Under the pieces are notes generated by a model. That model had not been told where the DNA came from, searched no databases, and saw only the letters and a list, made by a program, of their open reading frames with translations. A stretch of 64,000 bases of DNA from Peptococcaceae bacterium BRH_c8a (GTDB lineage: Bacteria; Bacillota; Desulfotomaculia; Desulfotomaculales; Desulfallaceae): contig LADP01000013.1 in assembly GCA_000961575.1 (NCBI GenBank), forward strand, positions 62,001 through 126,000, written 5' to 3'. The translations under genes were made by a program, and so were the position numbers. This document shows, in pieces, positions 43,514 through 52,688 of this stretch (the first letter of the stretch is position 1; each line of letters opens with the position of its first letter).

Positions 43514-44638
43514 TTAATTCATTTTAGCTTCTGTTCTGCCTTGACGGGGAACAGCTACCACCAATCCTGCTACCCCAAGAGCAGCGGCAAAAATCATTAC
43601 CCCGTGGTAGCCTGCGAATTGGGCTATAATTCCACCCAATAGAGGCCCAAAAACACTGCATAAGTTTAATGTAGCCTGAAAAACGCCACTTGCGGTACCT
43701 CTGTCCTCACCTGACCTTAGTACCAATAGCAATGCACCCACATAAAGGCAAGACCATGCTACCCCCAACAATACTTGCACTGCTATCAGCGGTATCAGCT
43801 TGCTTACCAAGACATAGGCCACAAATACTATGATTGACAATACTTGACCGAAAGCAAAAGTTTTATTAGCGTCAAATCTATTTACATAACGCATAACAAT
43901 AAATTGCACAGCAAAATTTACCCCCCAGAGCATGCCCACCCAGAATCGATCCAGGCCCAGGGACGTAAAATAAAGGGGTAGAATAATCCACACCGCCGCG
44001 GCCCCCAGATGGCGTAGAAAAACGGCCAGGTAAATTGGAAATCCAGCTTTTGCAACATCCCGAAAAGATGCGACTTCTTTCTTTTTACCACGCACATCTA
44101 GGTCGGTCGCTGATGAGAAAAACAAAGCAATAGCGAAAGCCACTAAACAACACATAGCACTTGCCAAAAATAATATATTAAAATCCTTCAGGAAAGCGGC
44201 ACCCAACGCCCCCGCAATCCAGCCCAGTGACCCATAAGAACTGAAACGCCCCATGTCAACCCCTGATTCGTAAGCATAAGCCATTAAGGCAGCCATCGTA
44301 ACTCCAAGGGAAAAACCAACCCCTGCCCTTACAAGGGTCAAAATGTATAAATCATGAGCCAGCAACTGGATCGCAAAGGCAATTACACAGAGTAGTAGTC
44401 CGGATCGGACATAGGCTATTCTTCCCCTTCGATCCGACTGCCGGCCGAAATAAAGAGATGATAAAAGGTAAGCACCACCATATGCTGCGCCAATTAAACC
44501 TACTTGAAAATCCGAAGCGCCCAACTGGGCGCCCAAAAGTGGTATAAATATAATCGAGCCTTGAATGGCAATGTTTAATAAGAAGTTCACACAGGTAACA
44601 AGCACAACAGAGTTAACCATGCCTACGCCTTCTTCCAT
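43514..44638 (-). CDS. MFS transporter
   Basis: 374 aa with 11-12 predicted membrane helices. The MFS signature after helix 2 is YFGRQSDRRGRIAYVRSG. Start is ATG 44638 or, with a better ribosome site (GAAGAAGG), ATG 44620. The transported substrate cannot be read. Its 5' region is shared with the small gene at 44946 and contains several dyads, so the pair may be co-regulated. Confidence 0.85.
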   Translation of the reverse strand: MEEGVGMVNSVVLVTCVNFLLNIAIQGSIIFIPLLGAQLGASDFQVGLIGAAYGGAYLLSSLYFGRQSDRRGRIAYVRSGLLLCVIAFAIQLLAHDLYILTLVRAGVGFSLGVTMAALMAYAYESGVDMGRFSSYGSLGWIAGALGAAFLKDFNILFLASAMCCLVAFAIALFFSSATDLDVRGKKKEVASFRDVAKAGFPIYLAVFLRHLGAAAVWIILPLYFTSLGLDRFWVGMLWGVNFAVQFIVMRYVNRFDANKTFAFGQVLSIIVFVAYVLVSKLIPLIAVQVLLGVAWSCLYVGALLLVLRSGEDRGTASGVFQATLNLCSVFGPLLGGIIAQFAGYHGVMIFAAALGVAGLVVAVPRQGRTEAKMN

Positions 44639-44730
44639 GATATGTCATAAGAAGTAATTTATCATTATGGAAGAGTAATATCAAGAGACAATATCACACA
44701 GAAAGATTACTGATATTGAAAGGTTTAAGA

Positions 44731-44769
44731 CATCGTGGTAAGGCAAACATGGCCACGGTGTTTTTTGTT
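44731..44769 (+). terminator. Terminator-like hairpin in the MFS/small-gene intergenic region
   Basis: CATCGTGG pairs with CCACGGTG and is followed by six T residues. No plus-strand gene lies just upstream, so it may be an attenuator of the 44946 transcript or part of an RNA leader. Confidence 0.5.
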
Positions 44770-44785
44770 TAAGCTGGCCATTAAT

Positions 44786-44855
44786 GTCCAGCAATTGATG
44801 GTGTTAATTGTCCGGAAATTGACGGACATGATGGTTCATGTCATAAACGATGTGA
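44786..44855. promoter_or_regulatory. Tandem operator-like dyads
   Basis: GTCCAGCAATTGATGG (44786) and GTCCGGAAATTGACGG (44810) are 13/16 identical repeats 24 bp apart; the second is the dyad TGTCCG-N8-CGGACA. GACATGA-TGGT-TCATGTC (44825-44842) and TGTCA...TGACA follow. Such spacing suggests a cooperative repressor or activator. No regulator gene is adjacent. Confidence 0.5.
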
Positions 44856-44945
44856 CAAATACATGCTGTGCGCCTGACTACTAGTAACATTTTCCTTGCT
44901 TGTAGAATAATGTATATCGTTAATATATTCCAAGGAGGTATAGTT

Positions 44946-45191
44946 ATGAGTAATCAAGGATACAAACCACATGTTCCCCCGAATGAAGAATGCCCTCAAT
45001 TACCTGGAACTATCCTACGCATTTTTATCCCCGCTGGCGCCGTAATAAACCTATTAAACCTGATTGAATTAACTTCACCCTCCGGTATTTGCCTGATTAT
45101 CAGGATTCCGGTGCTGGGTGGAAGCGGCCTCAATAATATAGTTGAAGCTATCAAAGATGCTGGAGGTACCATTGAGGTTGTAAAAGAGTAA
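44946..45191 (+). CDS. Small protein of unknown function
   Basis: 81 aa from ATG 44946, which has a perfect AAGGAGG eight bases upstream; the longer frame from 44868 has none. It is soluble-looking with a short beta-alpha pattern (GTILRIFIPAGAVINLLNLI, then LIIRIPVLGG) and ends in an alpha-beta unit. No family recognised. The preceding dyads suggest regulated expression. Confidence 0.6.
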   Translation: MSNQGYKPHVPPNEECPQLPGTILRIFIPAGAVINLLNLIELTSPSGICLIIRIPVLGGSGLNNIVEAIKDAGGTIEVVKE

Positions 45192-45329
45192 AAAGCTCTT
45201 TACCGACCACGCTAATCTAATGCTTATTTTCCTGTGTTGTTAATGTTTGAGTTTGAACAGTCGAGAGATGCAGGCTCATAAGGTCCCATAATAGTCGAGA
45301 CTAAGGAACATTCTGGGTTTCGCGTAATA

Positions 45330-45359
45330 GTTCATGGCAACCGAAAGGTTGTCATGAAC
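45330..45359. terminator. Hairpin after the small gene
   Basis: GTTCATGGCAACC (45330-45342) pairs with GGTTGTCATGAAC (45347-45359) over a GAAA loop, 13 pairs with one G-U. The 125-bp direct repeat starts three bases later. The rest of the gap to 45721 is AT-rich with no gene. Confidence 0.6.
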
Positions 45360-45361
45360 TA

Positions 45362-45486
45362 TATTTCATTATTTATTAAGCCACCTTCTTTTTCCAATTC
45401 ATTATATAATATTCATTTCTCAATAGTTAATAGAATCTCATGCCGACTGGTATTACATTTTTCGGACAACACAAAAGCGTTCTGAC
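45362..45486 (+). repeat. 125-bp direct repeat, copy 1
   Basis: Nearly identical to 56865-56989, in the same orientation (for example ATTATATAATATTCATTTCT in both). Copy 2 is the upstream region and start codon of the LuxR gene; here it leads to no LuxR coding sequence. The short ORF at 45440 within it has no support. Confidence 0.9.
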
Positions 45487-45721
45487 AATGAATAAGTTAA
45501 TGCCAATTGGAAGTGATATTAGTGGAACCTTATCCATATATACAACACTTCCTTTTTATTGTACTATATTTGACATAAATAACCTTTTTCCTTTTATGCA
45601 TTTTGGGGCGCGAAAAGGGCATTTGGGGGAAACGGGGTTAAAAAATGCTTATACGGGGTTTATTCTATACATAAAATAACCAATGATTTGGCTTTTGGTA
45701 GTGGTAGGTTTGGAGGCCGAA

Positions 45722-46561
45722 ATGGGTAATAAAAAAGCGGCAGCATTAGCCGCTATAGTAATTCTGTTGGGGTTGTCAGTAGTGTTAACAGAATCTAAGG
45801 TTTTGGCATATCTTCCCGCTAACTGGTGGTTGAGGCTGCTGGAGCCAGTGCGCGGATTACTGATTGCTGTGGCCGGCTTCTTATCGTGGAAGTACTATAA
45901 GCAGTCACATAACATATTTTTTAAACTCTTGGCCTTTGCTCTGTTCTTTAGTACCATAATGGAGCTTGAGGGTTTGCTGTTTAGAATCGTTGCGAATTTC
46001 CACCTCGCCTATCCGGGTCAGTTTTCTATCCACCCAGTTATTAGATTAGTTCAGATATTGTTTCAGCAGGCCGGGGCATTTCTTTTTGCCATCCTTTTGG
46101 TACATGCCATCAGGAATTACGGCGTCCGCGAACGGTCTGTAACTCTGCAACGGGGCTTTCTACTTCTGCTTATTGTGTTCAGTTTGTTGTGGGTTACATG
46201 GGCAGCATACATTATGTTAAGGTCAGATTTAAACCGGTCATTTGACTTAACAACTATATTTATCATTGTTCATTCCGTTTTATTAACGGTAATTTACCTC
46301 GACGGCATCAGGATAGCTATGCGAAAAAAGAGTATATCCGAGAATTGGTTACTAAAGAGCTTAGTGACAGTGATGGCGATGGAGATTTTTTTATCCCTAA
46401 CCTGGGTCTTCCCCTTTTTCGTATTAAATGCCTGGCTCGGAACAACATTTTCTGTGATATATAACTATACTATTATGTTTATTTCCATAGCCATACCAGT
46501 ACTGTTTGTGGCCGGCCTGGTAGCGTGCGGCAAGAAATGTCGTGGTGAGAGTGAATTCTAA
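45722..46561 (+). CDS. Integral membrane protein of unknown function
   Basis: 279 aa with seven to eight predicted helices and little outside the membrane. ATG 45722 has TTGGAGG nine bases before it; the frame from 45683 lacks a site. No motif recognised; the arrangement recalls 7TM sensor domains without their output part. It is followed by another small membrane protein and a large secreted/membrane protein on the same strand, which suggests an envelope operon. Confidence 0.6.
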   Translation: MGNKKAAALAAIVILLGLSVVLTESKVLAYLPANWWLRLLEPVRGLLIAVAGFLSWKYYKQSHNIFFKLLAFALFFSTIMELEGLLFRIVANFHLAYPGQFSIHPVIRLVQILFQQAGAFLFAILLVHAIRNYGVRERSVTLQRGFLLLLIVFSLLWVTWAAYIMLRSDLNRSFDLTTIFIIVHSVLLTVIYLDGIRIAMRKKSISENWLLKSLVTVMAMEIFLSLTWVFPFFVLNAWLGTTFSVIYNYTIMFISIAIPVLFVAGLVACGKKCRGESEF

Positions 46562-46599
46562 AAACATAACATCTGAGCAAGTACCAAAAACTGACTGTT

Positions 46600-46974
46600 G
46601 TGTTTATCTTGCTTAGCGCTGCATCCCTGATGTTTGGGCAGATAAGTAAAACATCCTTTACCAATGCGCCAGTGGTCGGATTCTTATTAGGTTTTGCATT
46701 TAGCATCTTTGCTACTTTTACGGCGCTTAAAGCTTATGCAGTAAGAAAAAACAATAATCAAAGGGGTTGGTCTGTAATGCCTATTGCGACGGGGTATTAT
46801 TTAGGATTTGTATTTCTAGTTATTGGGTTACTGTTTTTAGGGACTCTGTTACTACAGTATCTCTGGAATACAACGATACCAGAATTATTTAACTTAAAGC
46901 CAGTAAGCTATTGGCAAGCTTTCAGACTTCTACTTATAGCTAGTATTCTGTTTGGTGGCCCGTATATTAATTAA
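46600..46974 (+). CDS. Small membrane protein of unknown function
   Basis: 124 aa with three to four helices (about residues 1-15, 22-45, 62-88, 103-120) and a basic loop RKNNNQRG. GTG start at 46600, with weak ribosome site; the frame is open only back to 46570. No family recognised. It lies 38 bases after the previous membrane gene. Confidence 0.5.
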   Translation: MFILLSAASLMFGQISKTSFTNAPVVGFLLGFAFSIFATFTALKAYAVRKNNNQRGWSVMPIATGYYLGFVFLVIGLLFLGTLLLQYLWNTTIPELFNLKPVSYWQAFRLLLIASILFGGPYIN

Positions 46975-47026
46975 TTGATATACACATGAATATAGATTAT
47001 AAGGTTCTTCAAACGGAGGTGCAGTG

Positions 47027-49597
47027 ATGCACCGGCAAGAACATTCAAGATATGCAGGCAAATACTCTATAATATCCCTGATTGCCCTTTCAATGCTGCT
47101 GTTTTTAGTGCTTCCAGGAACCGTCCTTGCTGCGTCGGGAGAGTTAGTTCAGATCGATGCGGAAATGGGATGGCAGGGGCAGGGTGTGCCTGGTCGCTAC
47201 CTACCAGCTAAAGTGTTTTTAAAGAATACCGGCAACAAAGACCTTGCCGGAGAATTGGAAGCTATCAACTATGTAAAATATACACCACCCGAATTGCCTG
47301 GTTCACCACATGTATACCGGCCTACAAGTTACATTCCCTGGGCTGCATATGGTGAAAAGGTGTCGCTGCCCGCAGGCACGGAAACGAATCTTACTTTATG
47401 GTTACCCATGAATGAAAATGCCAATGAGCGTACCGACTTCATATTCCGCACAGGCGACAAGGAACTGGCCAAAGTAAGCAAAGGTAGGCCAAAGGTCGTT
47501 TTAAATACACGCGATACCTTGCCCGGAGCCGTAGGGGTGCTTGGTCAGATTCCTCCGGCTCTAAAAATGCTGCGGATGGTTTTACCTGGTAATAATGTAC
47601 GATATGTAACTGCGCTGCAGATTACTGCAGACTTATTTCCCCACCGGGGAAGTGAATTAAACGCCTTTGGTGTTATTTTACTTACCGATGAGGGGACTTC
47701 GATACTTAACAAAAAACAGAGTCAGGCTCTTGTGCAGTGGGTAAAAAACGGCGGGCACCTAGTGGTGAGCGGCGGTTCTGGAATTAAGGATGCTCTGGCT
47801 GCCCTGCCCTCAAACACAATTCCTTTCACTGTGGAACTCATTAGGCAACAGTCAGCATGGCAAGTAGAGGCCGAGTGGGTAAATCAACTTGATCCCGGTT
47901 CTGTTGCTGCTCCGGTGGCTATTCTATCCGGGGCGGGCAAATCCTGGGGACCACCGGATAACCCCTTGGGCAGGCGGCTCTTACTCGGTAACGGTATGGT
48001 CACGGTACTTAGCGTTGATCCCGGTCAGCCCCCGTGGGGGACAGGAGCACTGGGAGAAGGTTTATGGCAAAGTATGCTAACGTCGGAGGAAATGAATAAC
48101 TGGCAAAGGGAGCCGCATGACGTTAATAATGGGTTAGTGGATTTGTCCAGCTTTACATATGATTTCCCAGCAGAGGCGTTCCCGGGGTGGCGTTTCGTGG
48201 CACTGTTTTTACTAATCTACGTGGTGGTGGTTGGCCCGGGTGCATACTGGTTTTTAAATCGTATCGACCGTCCTGAATACAACCTGGCGGTAGTGCCGCT
48301 TGTAGCCGCGCTATTTGCAGGTGGAATCTACCTATATGTGGTATTTACAGGCGCCAACGTTTTAGTCAACGTGGTTCAGGTGGTGGAAGACAGGGGGAAC
48401 GGAAACCCCGTTGGGCACACGGCAGTGGGCTATTTTACTCCCATGAAGCCGGATTTAGACGTGGTATTCAAAGACCCTGACCAAGTAATAGAAGCTCAGA
48501 TATTGGATTTAAACCCGCGTTTAATAAGCGAGGACGGCAAACCATCCTACCGGATAATCAAAGGTTCTGACCTGTTGGTCCGTTTCAGCGACGTTGCGCC
48601 ACGGAACATGCGTTGTAATTACTTCTGGAATGAAAGCGCCGCCGAAACAGCGGAGGGATTAATACCCGTTATCGAAGTGCACGGTAGCAGGATTACAGGT
48701 ACAATACAAAACAACACCGGGTTGAAGCTGGATCACGTAACGGTTTTACAGGGCTGGCAACACAAGATGGTTGGGAATCTGGGTTCGGGTGAAACAGCGG
48801 CTTTTGATATGGAAATCAGTGCGCCGCATCACAGCTCCCAGGGTAAAGCGTTGCCTCGTTATCATTCACCATGGTATATTTTTCAATACCCTAATGGCCC
48901 GCCCGGTCCTCCGGGGCTAGGTATGCAGGCATCCACTTGGCCTGACCGGCGTCTTGACGCGGCCGAACAACGCCGGGTTAGCTTACTGGAAAGGTGGATG
49001 AACGTTATTTGCCGCGGGTCCGTAGACACCGGCTGGCCGCTGACCGTGCTGGCCTGGTGCAGCGAACAGGTGGGAGAATTAGGTGTAAAAAATTTAAACC
49101 GTCAACCGCATTACCTTACGATGTTTGTGCTCAATCCCAAATTTGGACTGCCCGGCGAGCAGTTCAATATCCCTGCCGGGCTGGTTATACCGAAAGTTAC
49201 GGAGTTAAATGCACATGGAGGGTTTTCAACAAGCAACGAGTTTTTTGGTATTCAAGACGGCTCAGTGATGATGGTTTTTAACCCACAGTTGCCTGCGGAA
49301 GTAAAATTAAACGAAGTTATACTGCGGTTTAATTATTTTCCTATAGCGAATATGAATCGGAACATGGCAACACCGACAGCGCCGTCCACAGTACCCGAAG
49401 GGGTGCTGGAAGTTTACCACCACGCAAGTGGCACGTGGCAGCCGCTGTCCGGATCGGGCACTTTTAATCTGAATAGTCAATTTGCCTCATTGGAAGGGGA
49501 AGTTAAAATAAAGGTAATGGGGGGAAACCCCGAAGTGGATACTGAATTTTATTTTGAAGTTCCCACGGTGGAATATAATGGTGCAAATAATATATAA
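47027..49597 (+). CDS. Large secreted/membrane protein of unknown function
   Basis: 856 aa. A signal peptide (residues about 14-35, ending VLAAS) leads to a beta-rich region, then a glutamine-amidotransferase-like stretch (VQWVKNGGHLVVSGGSG, residues about 239-255). Two helices follow at about 390-412 and 422-444 (FVALFLLIYVVVVGPGAYWF and the next hydrophobic block). A long C-terminal region follows. The layout resembles membrane proteins found with ABC exporters in Firmicutes, but no transporter gene is beside it. GGAGG precedes GTG 47024 and ATG 47027. A strong terminator follows. Confidence 0.65.
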   Translation: MHRQEHSRYAGKYSIISLIALSMLLFLVLPGTVLAASGELVQIDAEMGWQGQGVPGRYLPAKVFLKNTGNKDLAGELEAINYVKYTPPELPGSPHVYRPTSYIPWAAYGEKVSLPAGTETNLTLWLPMNENANERTDFIFRTGDKELAKVSKGRPKVVLNTRDTLPGAVGVLGQIPPALKMLRMVLPGNNVRYVTALQITADLFPHRGSELNAFGVILLTDEGTSILNKKQSQALVQWVKNGGHLVVSGGSGIKDALAALPSNTIPFTVELIRQQSAWQVEAEWVNQLDPGSVAAPVAILSGAGKSWGPPDNPLGRRLLLGNGMVTVLSVDPGQPPWGTGALGEGLWQSMLTSEEMNNWQREPHDVNNGLVDLSSFTYDFPAEAFPGWRFVALFLLIYVVVVGPGAYWFLNRIDRPEYNLAVVPLVAALFAGGIYLYVVFTGANVLVNVVQVVEDRGNGNPVGHTAVGYFTPMKPDLDVVFKDPDQVIEAQILDLNPRLISEDGKPSYRIIKGSDLLVRFSDVAPRNMRCNYFWNESAAETAEGLIPVIEVHGSRITGTIQNNTGLKLDHVTVLQGWQHKMVGNLGSGETAAFDMEISAPHHSSQGKALPRYHSPWYIFQYPNGPPGPPGLGMQASTWPDRRLDAAEQRRVSLLERWMNVICRGSVDTGWPLTVLAWCSEQVGELGVKNLNRQPHYLTMFVLNPKFGLPGEQFNIPAGLVIPKVTELNAHGGFSTSNEFFGIQDGSVMMVFNPQLPAEVKLNEVILRFNYFPIANMNRNMATPTAPSTVPEGVLEVYHHASGTWQPLSGSGTFNLNSQFASLEGEVKIKVMGGNPEVDTEFYFEVPTVEYNGANNI

Positions 49598-49615
49598 AAA
49601 TTAACGCAAATAAAA

Positions 49616-49655
49616 CCCATAACCTTGGCAAACAAAAGGTTATGGGCTTTTCTTT
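49616..49655 (+). terminator. Rho-independent terminator
   Basis: CCCATAACCTT (49616-49626) pairs with AAGGTTATGGG (49636-49646), then TTTTCTTTT. Confidence 0.88.
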
Positions 49656-49848
49656 TAAGTTACAGCAAGTACGTTTATCCAAAATTATTATTGAAGTATC
49701 AAATTTAGATTTGGATGATAAGGAAGAATTACTAAGGATCTTGCATAACTGGAAGAACGGTAATTTCAAGAATTGTGTTAGCGAGCACAACTATGTATGG
49801 ACATGTTTGAAAGGAGAAGTTGGCTGGGCAAATGGCCTTAAGAAGTAG
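49642..49848 (+). CDS. Possible small protein
   Basis: 68 codons. The ATG lies inside the terminator stem and has no ribosome site, so a start further on would be needed if it is real. The peptide has a protein-like middle (SNLDLDDKEELLRILHNW) and a C/W-containing end, but no family is recognised. Confidence 0.3.
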   Translation: MGFSFKLQQVRLSKIIIEVSNLDLDDKEELLRILHNWKNGNFKNCVSEHNYVWTCLKGEVGWANGLKK

Positions 49849-50075
49849 GTTTTGGGGCTATTCTGTATTTATACTTTTAATAATCGTACTAATGGGTTAA
49901 CTGGTGGAAAACCAACCCGTAGTAAGGCGTTTCTTAATCAGCGAGGCTAATTGCTAAGTAATGAGAACGCTACCAAATGCTTATAATATATTAAACCCGT
50001 TAATAAAATTTTGCTGATATTCGTTGGAAGCAAAAAATAGGAAGCTACTAGGACTTATTAAAAGGAGATCTGTTT

Positions 50076-50561
50076 ATGCCTGAAACTAAAAAAGTAAAAG
50101 AGCTTATGTTACTACCTGGCGAGTATCCTGCCATTAGAGATACCGATTCTTTAAAAGAAGCTTTGGAAACTCTAAGAGAGTATAGGGAAGGACAAGGACA
50201 CCACCATAGGTCGCTGTTAGTGTTTAACAATGAAGATAAGTTGGTCGGCATCCTAACCATCCGAGGTATTATGGATGGTTTACAGCGCAGTATGATGCAA
50301 TATGAGAATACGGAGTTATGGAATATTGGCTGGGCTGCTCTATATAAGAAAGACGCCTTTAAAAAATACACCATATCTGAGGTAAAGCAGGTCATGCGTC
50401 CTCTGGTAGAGGCTTGGGTGAGCAGTGACGACACTGTAAACACAGCAATTAAGTTGATGATGACTAAAAAAGTAAATATCTTACCTGTGTTTAAAGAAGG
50501 TAAAGCTGTAGGTATTTTAAGGCTAGTTGATATCCTTGATTATGTTTATGAGCTTACTTAA
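50076..50561 (+). CDS. CBS-domain pair protein
   Basis: 161 aa with two CBS domains: residues about 5-70 (LLVFNNEDKLVGILTIRGIM) and about 105-158 (VNILPVFKEGKAVGILRLVDI). Stand-alone CBS pairs bind adenine nucleotides and act as energy or redox sensors for partner proteins. ATG with AAAGGAG. No partner is adjacent. Confidence 0.88.
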   Translation: MPETKKVKELMLLPGEYPAIRDTDSLKEALETLREYREGQGHHHRSLLVFNNEDKLVGILTIRGIMDGLQRSMMQYENTELWNIGWAALYKKDAFKKYTISEVKQVMRPLVEAWVSSDDTVNTAIKLMMTKKVNILPVFKEGKAVGILRLVDILDYVYELT

Positions 50562-50570
50562 TATGCTTTG

Positions 50571-50643
50571 GATTTGGTAGTCTAGAGGCTTAGACGCTAG
50601 GTTGTGGCCCTAGTTTAAGCGGGTTGGAATCCCGTTCTACAAA
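50571..50643 (+). tRNA. tRNA-His(GTG)-like sequence, probably degenerate
   Basis: Three arms of a tRNA are intact. The D stem is GTCT/AGAC with a GG-containing loop. The anticodon stem CTAGG/CCTAG is perfect with loop TTGTGGC (anticodon GTG, U33, G37). The T stem is GCGGG/CCCGT with loop TTGGAAT. The acceptor ends (GATTTGG and TCTACAA) do not pair in the normal register; TTG-TAG could pair with CTACAA only with a bulged G. No CCA is encoded, and loop base C56 is G. Most likely a decayed tRNA-His. Confidence 0.55.
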
Positions 50644-50927
50644 AATTTATGATTATGGACTTATTATTGGAAGCCGTATTTCCTATGTACAGGATTACGG
50701 CTTAATTTTTTTTGAATCATCATCTAGTACTTTCATTCCTGATACAAGTTATTCATTAATAAATGTGATTATATGACGGCATGAATGGTTATTTGTCTAA
50801 AGTAGTAAAAACATGTATAAGTATCAGTGTTTTTGTTTGTTAATATTTAACTAATTAGGAAAGGGCTATTTAAACTGTTGTAAAATAAGAATCTATATAG
50901 TCATTACCATTTGGAGGTGTATTTTGG

Positions 50928-51821
50928 TTGATCGATAAAGTCAATGAGCTTTTAATAGGCGCTTGCGATTTACATATTCATGGTGGCCCTGATGTGGTAC
51001 CCAGGCGGCAAGACATAATACAAATAGCTGAAGAAGCTAAAAGCGCAGGAATGAGTGCTGTAGTATTTAAAGACCACAATACCTGCACGGCTGATAGGGC
51101 ATATGTCGCTAGTAAAGTAGTCTCGGGTATTAGTATCTTTGGAGGTTTGGTTTTAAATCATTCTGTAGGCGGTTTTAATGCACATGCTGTGGATATGGCC
51201 ATAAAGTTGGGTGCAAGGGTGATTTGGATGCCAAGCGTTGACGCATCCTATACAATTCAAAAAGTTGTAGTAGAAAGTGAAACGCCGTGGTTAAAGCAAG
51301 CTGTTTGGTTAAGTAGGCCAGAACAAGGTTTATCTATATTTAAAAAAGGTGGTGAAGCTAATGAAATAGCCCCTGAAATTAAAGAAATCCTTTATTTAAT
51401 ACGTGAGGCAGATATTATCTTGGATACGTGTCACCTATCCCCTAAAGAGACTTTTATTTTGGTAAAAGAAGCTAAAAATATAGGTTTAAGTAAGATAGCT
51501 GTGTCTCACCCCAATTGTAGTGTAAATCGGATGAGTATTTCTGAACAAAAGGAACTGGCGGAAATGGGTGCATATTTTACTTATGCCTTCCTACCATGTA
51601 TGCCAATGATTGATGGCCAAAAGCCAACAGAAATTGCCAAAATGATTACTGAAGTGGGACCTAAACATAGTATTTTAATTACTGATTTTGGTCAATTACA
51701 GAACCCTACAGTTGTTGAGGGTATGCGTATGTATATTACACATATGTTATTAGCTGGTTTAAAAGAAAGTGATATAAAATTGATGATTAATGAAAACCCA
51801 AGCAAGCTATTAAATACTTAA
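50928..51821 (+). CDS. DUF6282-family amidohydrolase-like protein
   Basis: 297 aa from TTG 50928, with TTGGAGGTG upstream. Metal-ligand-like motifs are DLHIHGGPD (residues about 14-22), FKDHNT (47-52), SHPN and TDFGQL, typical of the DUF6282 branch of the metal-dependent hydrolases. The reaction is unknown. First of four plus-strand genes (with MBL hydrolase, acyl-CoA dehydrogenase, amidase) that look like one catabolic set. Confidence 0.78.
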   Translation: MIDKVNELLIGACDLHIHGGPDVVPRRQDIIQIAEEAKSAGMSAVVFKDHNTCTADRAYVASKVVSGISIFGGLVLNHSVGGFNAHAVDMAIKLGARVIWMPSVDASYTIQKVVVESETPWLKQAVWLSRPEQGLSIFKKGGEANEIAPEIKEILYLIREADIILDTCHLSPKETFILVKEAKNIGLSKIAVSHPNCSVNRMSISEQKELAEMGAYFTYAFLPCMPMIDGQKPTEIAKMITEVGPKHSILITDFGQLQNPTVVEGMRMYITHMLLAGLKESDIKLMINENPSKLLNT

Positions 51822-51863
51822 AAGGTTCAATAAAACCTTTTTTATAAAAGGAGGGAAATTCAG

Positions 51864-52655
51864 ATGAAATTATACTTGTTGGATTACGGCCAGTTAACAG
51901 CGGATCAAGGGTTTTTCTTTGAAGGTGCCGGGACTTCTACTTACAGCCAAACTGAACCACCTGTTGTACGAAAGAATTTAGCTATGGTAGGCGCTTTGAT
52001 TGAGCATCCTCAGTACGGTCTTATTCTTTATGAGGCAGGTCCTGCACCTAATTATAAAGAGCTTTGGCCTGAAGGAGTTTTTGAAATATTCGCTGTTACT
52101 TCCTATACTGACGATAATCGATTAGATAACATATTACAGAAATTAGGCTATGGAATTAAAGATATTAAAGCCGTAATTATTGGTCACCTCCATCTTGATC
52201 ATGCCGGGGGGTTAGAGTTATTTAGGGGTACTAATGTACCAATATACGTTCATGAGGAAGAATTAAAATATGCCTTTTACGCAGTAGCTACTAAAGAAGA
52301 TTTTGGAGCGTATTTACCACATTACTTAGATAGTCAGTTTAATTGGAAAGCTGTACATGGAAATGAGACAGAACTTTTTAAAAATATGACGTTATACCAT
52401 ACACCCGGACATACTCCTGGTCTAATGTCTTTGAAGGTTGAGTTACCCAATTCTGGCACCTTCGTATTTACTAGTGACTTATGTTTTTTTAAAGAGAATT
52501 TTGAACAGGAAGTTCCTCTAGGTTGGCTTATGCGCGACACGCGTTCTTGGTATTCAAGTATAAGCATTGTGCAAAAAACGGATGCCAAAGTGATTTTTGG
52601 GCATGACCCAGAAGTTTTAGCAAGCTTTAAAAGAGCTCCTGAATTCTATGATTGA
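51864..52655 (+). CDS. Metallo-beta-lactamase-fold hydrolase, lactonase-like
   Basis: 263 aa. The metal-site motif is GHLHLDHAGG (residues about 109-118), then HTPGHTPG (about 177-184), TSDL and GHDPE. The long N-terminal extension and the HxHxDH-H-D-H set resemble N-acyl-homoserine lactonases (AiiA/AttM group). It would open a lactone or hydrolyse a similar ester. ATG has GGAGGG. It lies 42 bases after the DUF6282 gene. Confidence 0.82.
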   Translation: MKLYLLDYGQLTADQGFFFEGAGTSTYSQTEPPVVRKNLAMVGALIEHPQYGLILYEAGPAPNYKELWPEGVFEIFAVTSYTDDNRLDNILQKLGYGIKDIKAVIIGHLHLDHAGGLELFRGTNVPIYVHEEELKYAFYAVATKEDFGAYLPHYLDSQFNWKAVHGNETELFKNMTLYHTPGHTPGLMSLKVELPNSGTFVFTSDLCFFKENFEQEVPLGWLMRDTRSWYSSISIVQKTDAKVIFGHDPEVLASFKRAPEFYD

Positions 52656-52688
52656 TTTTTTCTCAATTTAATAAGGGAGGTTCTACTA

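Noticed and set aside
45440-45679. 79-codon ORF after the 125-bp repeat
   Set aside because: Its start lies in the direct repeat, there is no ribosome site, and the peptide resembles nothing; the DNA matches non-coding upstream DNA of the LuxR gene.
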